DNA of 15,562 bases from RGIG1828 sp045592485 (GTDB lineage: Bacteria; Bacillota; Clostridia; UMGS1810). Below, piece after piece: positions 1-6,071 of this stretch. The translations under genes were made by a program, and so were the position numbers. How positions within the stretch are numbered: the stretch's first letter is position 1; every line of letters starts with the position of its first letter. Location: assembly GCA_045592485.1 (NCBI GenBank), contig JAZNUS010000160.1, forward strand, positions 1-15,562, read 5' to 3'. Under the pieces are notes generated by a model. The model did no database searches, was not told where the DNA came from, and worked only from the letters and a program-made list of their open reading frames with translations.

Positions 1-127
1 CTGCCTAAGGGGAGCTGGCAGTGAGCGTAGCGAAACTGACTGAGGGGTATTGCTGAAAGCATTGATATTTCTGCATTTCGTACCCCTCCGTCTTTGCCTT
101 ACGGCAAATCCACCTCCCCTTAGGCAG
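1..127. repeat. Palindromic intergenic repeat
   Basis: The outer arms are a perfect 14-bp inverted repeat (1-14 with 114-127). A second nested pair (42-49 with 81-88, GAGGGGTA/TACCCCTC) and an internal 6-bp hairpin (93-98 with 103-108, TTTGCC/GGCAAA) lie inside. The whole unit can fold into one branched structure. Similar short hairpin-rich units starting with CTGCCTAAGGGGAG-type arms are familiar as dispersed intergenic repeats in Clostridiales; that part is from memory. The left arm starts at base 1, so the element may extend beyond the window. No coding potential was seen in 1-204. Confidence 0.7.
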
Positions 128-191
128 GGGCGGCTTTCGCACCAGCCCAATCCCATCTCACCGACAAACCCCAATTTAACATTTCAATTAC

Positions 192-196
192 GGAGG
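192..196 (+). promoter_or_regulatory. Ribosome binding site of the 205-2100 gene
   Basis: GGAGG stands eight bases before the ATG at 205 and fixes that start. No convincing promoter was found between the repeat and this site, so transcription may enter from left of the window or from within the repeat. Confidence 0.8.
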
Positions 197-204
197 AACA
201 AAAA

Positions 205-2100
205 ATGTATGACATAGCTGTACCGATTCAATCGGCAAATATGCAAAGCTGCGGAGGAAGAGAAAAAATTCTTGCCGAGCTCAGAAGAATGGGCGCAAAA
301 AGAATTTTCCTTGCAATGGGAACTCTTTGCAACGACAAAACAGAAAGAGACTATGAATTTAAGCACCTTAAAGAAAACACAAAGTTTTTCAAAAGCCACG
401 GTTTGGAAGTGGGATCGTGGATGTGGACATTCTGGGTAAGGGGGAAAAATAATTTCACAAAAATGAGAGGCGCAGGTGAAAAAAACTCTGAGTTTTTCGC
501 CTGCCCTCTTGACGAAGATTTCCGCAGTTTTGTGTATGAATATGTGAAAGGCGTTGCCGCATGCGGTGTTGACATCATAAACCTTGATGACGATTTCAGA
601 TATGGCTACATAGGCGGCAAAAACATCACCTGCACCTGCCCTCTTCACATGAGGAAAATATGCGACACACTCGGCGAAGAGCTTACCCCTGCCGAGCTTG
701 AGGAAAAGGTTCTCACCGGAGGCAAGAACAAATACCGTGATGCATGGATGAAGGTTAACGGAGATGCCATGAAGAGTCACGCAAAACTTATCCGCGATGC
801 AATAAATGAGGTTAACCCCAAAACAAGAGCTGCAATATGTGCGTGTATGCCCTCATGGGATGTTGACGGCGTGGATTCTGCTACCCTTGCAAGAATTTTG
901 GCAGGTGATACAAAACCCCTCATAAGGCTTATAGGTGCACCCTACTGGTCTGTTGAAAAACTTTATCAGAGAAGCAGACTGCAAAATGTCATTGACCTTG
1001 AAAGAATGGAGCGTACATGGTGCGGCGATGACATCGAGGTTTATGCCGAGGGTGACTGCTATCCGAGACCGAGAACAACCTGTCCCTCATCTTATCTTGA
1101 GCTTTTTGACATGGCGATGAGAATTGACGGAAGAATGGACGGAATTATGAAATATTCCATTGACTACCACTCCCCCGTCGGATATGAACCGGGCTACATT
1201 GATGCACAAATAAGAAACAAGCACATTTATGAAGGAATTGACAAGCATTTTTCAGGCAAAGAAGCCCGTGGTGTGAGAATTTTTGAGGCACTAAACAAGC
1301 TTGAAAATATGGATGTGCCAAAGCACATTAAAGAAAACGAAAACATTTATGACACCTTTTTCTCCCCTGCTTCAAGACTTCTTGCAGACAACTCCATTCC
1401 CTCAACCTATGAAGGCGAAGGAATCGGCTCCATTGCATTTGGCGAAAACATCAGATATGTTCCGAGAGAGGTGTTTAAAAACGGAATTGTCATCGATGCC
1501 CGTGCAGCATTTATCTTAAACGAAATGGGAATTGACACCGGCTTTGAGACAATGGGCGAAGAGGTACATTCCTCGAAAGAAGAATTTGAAAACGGTATGC
1601 AGGCAGGCTATGTGAGCAATTTCATAAGCTACAAATGCACACTGAAAGAAGGTGCAAAGCTTTCCTCAAGTCTTATTTTAAATGCGGAAACGAGAAGTGC
1701 AGAGCCTGTTAAAAATCCCTTTGCTTTTATGTATGAAAATGCAGATGGCGACAAATTCTTTGTGCTTAATCTTGAAGCTTATTTCTGCTCCGACAGCATT
1801 CTTCGCGGATATGCCCGTTCAAAGCAGATTAAAGATGCAATTGAGGAAATGTCGGGCAAAAAGCTTCCTGCCTACTCCTATGGAAATCCCGACCTCTACA
1901 TAATGTGCAAGGAATCCGAAGGCAAAAAGGCCGTGGGGCTTTTCAACATTTTTGCAGACGGAATTTATGACGGTGTGGTTGAACTGGACAGAGAGTACAG
2001 GAAAATTGAGTTTATAAACTGCAAGGGCGAGCTTAAAGGCAATAAGGTTCACATTGGCGAAATTCAACCATTCTCCTTTGCAGGATTTGAAGTAGAATAA
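205..2100 (+). CDS. Putative TIM-barrel glycoside-hydrolase-like protein
   Basis: This 631-residue protein has no signal peptide and so is probably cytoplasmic. The first ~350 residues read like a (beta/alpha)8 barrel of the glycosidase superfamily: an N-terminal beta strand (KRIFLAMGTL, 32-41), a strand ending in an acidic cluster (NLDDDFR, 126-132), a short Cys motif (CTCPLHM, 143-149), an EVYAEGDCYPRPR segment (278-290) and a late strand (DGIMKYSIDY, 312-321). Residues ~385-480 contain VIDARAAFILNEMGI, resembling the Rossmann-like trimerisation domain that follows the barrel in GH42-type enzymes. The C-terminal ~130 residues look like a beta sandwich. I cannot assign a GH family or substrate; E282 and D128-D130 are candidate acids only. 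The gene is followed 13 bases later by a transporter gene, and a RhaM/AraM operon lies opposite, so plant or mucin glycosides (possibly rhamnosides) are a reasonable guess. Confidence 0.6.
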   Translation: MYDIAVPIQSANMQSCGGREKILAELRRMGAKRIFLAMGTLCNDKTERDYEFKHLKENTKFFKSHGLEVGSWMWTFWVRGKNNFTKMRGAGEKNSEFFACPLDEDFRSFVYEYVKGVAACGVDIINLDDDFRYGYIGGKNITCTCPLHMRKICDTLGEELTPAELEEKVLTGGKNKYRDAWMKVNGDAMKSHAKLIRDAINEVNPKTRAAICACMPSWDVDGVDSATLARILAGDTKPLIRLIGAPYWSVEKLYQRSRLQNVIDLERMERTWCGDDIEVYAEGDCYPRPRTTCPSSYLELFDMAMRIDGRMDGIMKYSIDYHSPVGYEPGYIDAQIRNKHIYEGIDKHFSGKEARGVRIFEALNKLENMDVPKHIKENENIYDTFFSPASRLLADNSIPSTYEGEGIGSIAFGENIRYVPREVFKNGIVIDARAAFILNEMGIDTGFETMGEEVHSSKEEFENGMQAGYVSNFISYKCTLKEGAKLSSSLILNAETRSAEPVKNPFAFMYENADGDKFFVLNLEAYFCSDSILRGYARSKQIKDAIEEMSGKKLPAYSYGNPDLYIMCKESEGKKAVGLFNIFADGIYDGVVELDREYRKIEFINCKGELKGNKVHIGEIQPFSFAGFEVE

Positions 2101-2113
2101 AAGGAGAAGGGCT

Positions 2114-2983
2114 ATGGATATTATATTTTTGGCATTGATTATTATTTTTCAGACCTTCCAGGGTTGTATGGCAAAGGAATATAACAAACGAAGCACTCAG
2201 TGCACAATGATGTTTTCCGCAATAACAGTGTTTTTTGCAATGGTTGTTTTTGTTCTTTCGTTCCTGTTTACAAAGGACGGAGGATTTAAATTTTCCAAAG
2301 CAACGCTGTGGTATTCAATTCTTTTTGCAATAACCTACGGAAGTGCTACGGTTGGAAGCATATACGCTGTGAAAACAGGTTCTCTGTCCCTCACTTCACT
2401 TTTCACATCATTCTCACTGCTCATACCGACATTTTATGGTATAATTGTCCTTGATGAGGACACAAATACCTTTTTCTACATAGGACTTGTTCTTCTTTGT
2501 GTATCGCTGTTCCTAGTGAACTACAACGGCAAGGAAAGTAAAGGAAATCAAAAAATAACCCTCAAATGGCTCATATATGTCATTATAAGCTTTGTGGGAA
2601 ACGGAATTTGCACAATCACCCAGAAAATGCAACAGGTTAACCAAAATGGTATGTACAAAAATGAATTTATGATTGTTGCTTTGCTCATTGTTTTTGCAGG
2701 AGTTATGATTCTTTCCCTTATCACCGAAAAAAATCACAAAAAAAGCTTTAAGCCTGCTCTTGTGACCGGCGGTGCCCGCGGACTTGGAAACGGAATTGTA
2801 AATCTCCTTGTTATCTCCCTTGCAATAACAATGCCGGCATCGGTGCTGTTCCCTGTTGTTTCAGGCGGCGGTATTGCTCTTACGGCAATTCTTGCAATGA
2901 CTCTTTACAAAGAGAGACTGTCAATTCAGCAGATTTTAGCTATGATTTTTGGTATTGCATCAGTTGTATTTTTAAATATCTGA
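2114..2983 (+). CDS. DMT/EamA-family membrane transporter
   Basis: This 289-residue, very hydrophobic protein has about ten membrane segments in two halves (roughly residues 2-17, 31-52, 66-86, 92-113, 119-136, then 151-169, 184-204, 218-238, 240-263, 270-289). That length and layout are typical of the drug/metabolite transporter superfamily. The second half ends with the family-like pattern of a Pro-containing helix (MPASVLFPVVSGGG, 240-253), a YKERLS turn (265-270) and a final helix. AAGGAG at 2101-2106 is a good ribosome site. The start lies 13 bases after the stop of the glycosidase-like gene, so the two are probably co-transcribed and the transporter may move a product or substrate of that enzyme. 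The substrate cannot be read from sequence. Confidence 0.8.
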   Translation: MDIIFLALIIIFQTFQGCMAKEYNKRSTQCTMMFSAITVFFAMVVFVLSFLFTKDGGFKFSKATLWYSILFAITYGSATVGSIYAVKTGSLSLTSLFTSFSLLIPTFYGIIVLDEDTNTFFYIGLVLLCVSLFLVNYNGKESKGNQKITLKWLIYVIISFVGNGICTITQKMQQVNQNGMYKNEFMIVALLIVFAGVMILSLITEKNHKKSFKPALVTGGARGLGNGIVNLLVISLAITMPASVLFPVVSGGGIALTAILAMTLYKERLSIQQILAMIFGIASVVFLNI

Positions 2984-3009
2984 ACAGGAAACAACAATTT
3001 TCAAATATA

Positions 3010-3073
3010 ATCAAAAAAGCGAAAACCGGTGTTATCCAACTGGGAACAACATCGGCTTCGCTTTTTTTGATTA
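3010..3073. terminator. Bidirectional intrinsic terminator between convergent operons
   Basis: The outer arms AATCAAAAAAGCGAA (about 3009-3023) and TTCGCTTTTTTTGATT (3057-3072) pair, with one extra T on the right. The inner part (ACCGGTGTT against AACATCGG) continues the stem imperfectly. There is a T-run on the right on the plus strand and a matching one on the minus strand, so it can stop both the transporter unit and the rhaM operon. Confidence 0.85.
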
Positions 3074-3083
3074 TTCTGTCTGA

Positions 3084-3392
3084 TTATTTGTGAAGAAACA
3101 CCTGCTGAAGCAGTGCAGAACCATTTTCGTCCTTTTCCATAACCATGATGCCCTCCATGCTCACATCCCATCTTGCAACAACGGGGCTTTCAGCCTGAAC
3201 CTTTAAGGCATATTCAAGGTCTTCACACTCGTAGTAGCCGAAAAGGTCATCGCCGGTGTTCCAGATTGTGTAATTGTGGACACCTGCTTCGTTAAGTACT
3301 TCGGTCATTTCAGGCCATATTTCATCGTGTCTTTTGATATATTCTTCTTTCTTTCCCGGACAAAGCACTGCGTGCCATGCAAATCTTTCCAT
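3084..3392 (-). CDS. rhaM: L-rhamnose mutarotase
   Basis: This 102-residue protein matches the RhaM/YiiL family in length and throughout its sequence. The enzyme interconverts the alpha and beta anomers of L-rhamnose in the cytoplasm before isomerisation. Family residues are in place: Tyr18 and His22 (EEYIKRHDEIWPEM; His22 is the catalytic acid in E. coli RhaM), Tyr41 in GVHNYTIW (37-44) and Trp75 in ARWD (73-76). AGGAGG lies just before the ATG and directly after the stop of the upstream transporter gene (14-base gap), so it is the last gene of a three-gene minus-strand operon. No rhamnose isomerase, kinase or aldolase is in the window, so any pathway partners lie elsewhere. The family also acts on some related sugars, so L-rhamnose is likely but not certain. 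Confidence 0.88.
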   Translation of the reverse strand: MERFAWHAVLCPGKKEEYIKRHDEIWPEMTEVLNEAGVHNYTIWNTGDDLFGYYECEDLEYALKVQAESPVVARWDVSMEGIMVMEKDENGSALLQQVFLHK

Positions 3393-3406
3393 AATTGTTT
3401 CCTCCT

Positions 3407-4276
3407 TTATTCTTCAATTCTGCTGAGCAGAAATACTGAACCTAAAATAAGTATTATTCCGCACACTGAATAAACAGTGAGCTTTTCCCCAAGAAGGGTT
3501 ACGCTGAAAAATGTCGCCGCCATGGGTTCGACAATGCTCAATGCCGATGCCGTTCCCACAGGAAGATATTTCAGTGACATTGTGTAGAGAAAATATGGCA
3601 AAACGCAGGTACACAAACCGCAACCTGCCATTACCCACACATAAGCCGGATTTTCAACTGCTACCGTCACAATGTTTCCGGGGGTTGAAAAAACAAGGGA
3701 TATGATTGTCATAAATATGTAGCAGTACATACATGCACTCAGGGGGCTTGTTTGGTTTTTCATCTGAAATTTTGCAACAATGTTATATGTACTGTAGGCA
3801 ATTGAGGATACAAATCCGAGAAATATGCCCATTGGGCTGAATTTCATTCCGCCGATTATCCCTGACACAAGACCGCACCCTGCAATCATAAACACAACTG
3901 CCAGGAGCTTGAACAGGTTGAGTCTCTCCCCCATAAAAGCTACCGAAAATGCCATAATGAAAATTGGTGATGTGTACATAAGTACAACTGCAGTTGACAC
4001 CGATGTAAGCTGAATTGCAGCATAATAGCTGAAGGCTGTAAAAAACACAGCTCCGCCGCTTATAAGACTCATAAAAAGAGCTTTTTTGTTTATTGCAAAC
4101 ATTGAACGGTCCTTTATAACTGCATAAAGAACCATGCAAACTGCCGAAACCGAGCTTCTTATGGTGGTCATTTGCAGTGATGTGAGACCCAAGGGGGCAA
4201 GATAGTGAACAAAAATCCCCGATGTTCCCCAAAGAACTCCTGCAAGGACAATAAATATTATTGCTCTGTTTTTCAT
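3407..4276 (-). CDS. DMT/EamA-family transporter
   Basis: This 289-residue protein has about ten transmembrane helices in two EamA repeats. Family landmarks are WGTSGIF at 16-22 in helix 1, YTSPIF with GERLN (101-120) at the end of the first half, and SIVEPMAATFF plus LLGEKLT (247-267) in the second half. These are the usual signatures of EamA permeases. It lies between araM (20-base gap) and rhaM (14-base gap) on the same strand, so it is probably co-expressed and may handle a sugar or sugar-derived metabolite. A GAGGGGAC-type ribosome site precedes the start. It is clearly diverged from the other DMT gene at 2114-2983, so the two are not recent duplicates. Confidence 0.85.
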   Translation of the reverse strand: MKNRAIIFIVLAGVLWGTSGIFVHYLAPLGLTSLQMTTIRSSVSAVCMVLYAVIKDRSMFAINKKALFMSLISGGAVFFTAFSYYAAIQLTSVSTAVVLMYTSPIFIMAFSVAFMGERLNLFKLLAVVFMIAGCGLVSGIIGGMKFSPMGIFLGFVSSIAYSTYNIVAKFQMKNQTSPLSACMYCYIFMTIISLVFSTPGNIVTVAVENPAYVWVMAGCGLCTCVLPYFLYTMSLKYLPVGTASALSIVEPMAATFFSVTLLGEKLTVYSVCGIILILGSVFLLSRIEE

Positions 4277-4296
4277 ATGTTTGTCCCCTCTAAAAG

Positions 4297-5598
4297 TTAA
4301 ATGCTTAAAACTTCACCGCTATGAACACAATGAATTTCGCCATTTTCCCCGACAAGGTCATAATAAAGCCAAAGAACAGTATATCTGTCTTTAAGCTCCT
4401 TTGAATAGAGAATGGCAGTTCTTATTTTATCTTCGCCATACATTTCGTAAAACTCGCTCATATCAAGACCCACAGCCGAAAGAATTTCTTCTGTTTTCTC
4501 CGCAGACGGCACATCAGAAAGAATTTCTCTTATTTCCTTTTCCTTCTCTTTATAAACATCAAGTCTCTGAGCGGTGTAGTTTCCAACCTTGTCCTGAAGA
4601 GCAATGCATCCTTCGGCGGCAGATTTATATATATTATTTATTTTCTTTTCATAATCCTCTCTGTTAAGGCGGAAAATCTTTTCGGGAAAGTCTGATTTCA
4701 GAATGGCTTCTCTCACCTTTGCAGTGATAACCGTTGAATATGCCACATCAATGCCGTGGGGGAAATAAGGCTTTTCGTCTATGATTCCGACAATCTCGAA
4801 AAAGTGGGAAAGATGATGTTCACTTCCCGATGCCGGTCTCGACGAGCCGGCAAAGCTCATCATAATGCCGACAATAACAAGAGCTTCGGTAAGAGCTTTT
4901 ATGCTTTCATCGGTGCGTTCAACAAGCCCCCCGGCGTTTTTAAGGGTGTTATTTATCATTTCACAGGTGGTATCATATATGTAGTCACAGAAATATTCAT
5001 CATTTACAGCTCTGGAGAGCTTCCAGTCGCAAAGAGCAGAATATTTCCCGATTATGTCACCATAGCCTGCTTTTATCATTTCCATAGGAGCATTCTTCAA
5101 AACATCCACATCGGCAATTATGGCTCTCGGAAGATGCGCCTTTACCGTTTCCTTCATTCCCTTTAAAATCATTGCGGCACCGTCGGAGGCATAGCCGTCC
5201 ATAGACGGAGCAGTTGCCACCACCATATAGGGAAGCTTTGCGAAAAAGCTGACACATTTGCAAAGATCCTGAATGACACCGGAGCCAATGGCAACGATAA
5301 GGTCAGTGTCCCCTATTTCTTCATTGACTCTGTCTATTGCCTTTTCGTCAGGAATAAGAATGGTTTTTCCGTCAAAAATAACTTTTTTGATTCTTTTACC
5401 TGAAAGTGCATTTAATGCTTTTTCGCCTGCCGCAAGGTAGGTGTTTTCATCGGCAACAATCAAAATGTTTCTGTATGGACCGCAAAGCTCAGAAAGTCTT
5501 GAAACAGCTCCTTTTTCTATATATACCGATTCTATATCACAATTGTGAAATTTGCCGCAAGAGCAGTTGACTCCCTTTAAAATTGTATTAATATCCAT
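4297..5598 (-). CDS. araM: sn-Glycerol-1-phosphate dehydrogenase, AraM/EgsA family
   Basis: This 433-residue protein belongs to the iron-containing-alcohol-dehydrogenase-like fold. Family enzymes reduce dihydroxyacetone phosphate to sn-glycerol-1-phosphate with NAD(P)H, using a bound divalent metal (Ni or Zn). Visible are the nucleotide-binding loop GSGVIQD (105-111), the ATAPSMDGYAS motif (128-138), and the metal-ligand set: Asp181 in GYGDIIGK, His in SGSEHHLSH (257-265) and His281 in FPHGIDV. The open frame continues upstream to 5850, but that part runs through a repeat element. The ATG at 5598 has an AAGGAC ribosome site and begins with a normal family N terminus (MDINTIL), so I chose it. 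It is the first gene of the araM-DMT-rhaM operon. AraM homologues often sit in sugar operons of Bacilli and Clostridia, where their physiological substrate is less clear than in ether-lipid synthesis. Confidence 0.85.
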   Translation of the reverse strand: MDINTILKGVNCSCGKFHNCDIESVYIEKGAVSRLSELCGPYRNILIVADENTYLAAGEKALNALSGKRIKKVIFDGKTILIPDEKAIDRVNEEIGDTDLIVAIGSGVIQDLCKCVSFFAKLPYMVVATAPSMDGYASDGAAMILKGMKETVKAHLPRAIIADVDVLKNAPMEMIKAGYGDIIGKYSALCDWKLSRAVNDEYFCDYIYDTTCEMINNTLKNAGGLVERTDESIKALTEALVIVGIMMSFAGSSRPASGSEHHLSHFFEIVGIIDEKPYFPHGIDVAYSTVITAKVREAILKSDFPEKIFRLNREDYEKKINNIYKSAAEGCIALQDKVGNYTAQRLDVYKEKEKEIREILSDVPSAEKTEEILSAVGLDMSEFYEMYGEDKIRTAILYSKELKDRYTVLWLYYDLVGENGEIHCVHSGEVLSI

Positions 5599-5632
5599 AA
5601 CATCAGTCCTTTTTATTAATTGATTTATTTTC

Positions 5633-5911
5633 TTAAGCAGTTGCGTCAGTATCCGAACCCGTTTTGGGTGCGTGTTTTTACGCCACTGCATCGTTAAAAT
5701 ACTCGCAAATGCGTCAGCATTAGCTGCGTTTTTGCCTCGCATTGACGCAAAAACACAGCACCGAAAATTTATCAAACCTAAGACAAAGAAAAATTGTGAC
5801 TTTTCAAGGCGGAAGGTCGAAGGAATACTGGCGTATTTCGAGACCGACAACGAAGAAAAGGTGCTGTTTTTCTTGTTTTAGGCGGGTTCGGATACTAACG
5901 CAACTGCTTAA
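5633..5911. mobile_element. MITE-like element with 29-bp terminal inverted repeats
   Basis: Bases 5633-5661 and 5883-5911 are inverted copies with one mismatch in 29 (C at 5647 against T in the other arm). Both outer ends are TTAA, which could be a target duplication or simply part of the palindromic end. Inside are further self-complementary stretches: GGTGCG-TGTTTTTACGC around 5667-5683 against GACGCAAAAACACAGCACC (5744-5762), and GGTGCTGTTTTT (about 5860-5871) against the same segment. It encodes no plausible protein; short open frames across it look like chance readings of a repeat. It lies 35 bp upstream of the araM start. I believe related sequences recur in Clostridiales genomes, but that is from memory. 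Confidence 0.7.
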
Positions 5912-5913
5912 CC

Positions 5914-5945
5914 AAACGCCCTGGTTTTTGGGGCGTTTTTCTTTT
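5914..5945 (+). terminator. Rightward intrinsic terminator after the repeat element
   Basis: AAACGCCC (5914-5921) pairs perfectly with GGGCGTTT (5931-5938) around a nine-base loop, followed by a T-rich run. It works only for rightward transcription. No plus-strand gene precedes it, so it either ends a transcript made from the repeat element or insulates the surface-protein operon from read-through. Confidence 0.75.
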
Positions 5946-5975
5946 TGAATCTTTTGATTTTTTTGGTAAAAACAA

Positions 5976-6004
5976 TTGCAATTTCTTGTAATAGGTGTTA
6001 TAAT
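5976..6004 (+). promoter_or_regulatory. Sigma-A-type promoter of the cohesin-dockerin operon
   Basis: TTGCAA (5976-5981) and TATAAT (5999-6004) are separated by exactly 17 bp. The -10 box is consensus and the -35 box has two differences from TTGACA. The predicted start near 6011 would give a leader of about 60 bases. That leader contains a short hairpin (CCGCAA 6026-6031 with TTGCGG 6037-6042) before the ribosome site GGAG at 6060-6063. Confidence 0.75.
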
Positions 6005-6071
6005 TTATGAGACAATATAAAAATGCCGCAAAAGCATTGCGGTAAAATCATTAAAGAATGGAGAATGCAGT

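Noticed and set aside
184..780. 198-codon minus-strand frame opposite the glycosidase-like gene
   Set aside because: No ribosome site, Cys/Phe-rich composition and full overlap with a well-supported gene.
5599..5850. 84-residue N-terminal extension of the AraM-type protein
   Set aside because: It runs through the inverted-repeat element, has no ribosome site, and the ATG at 5598 has one and begins like family members.
5672..5948. Two overlapping short plus-strand frames of 68-69 codons
   Set aside because: They read through the repeat element in two frames, have no ribosome site and end in its right arm or in the terminator; they look like translated repeat.
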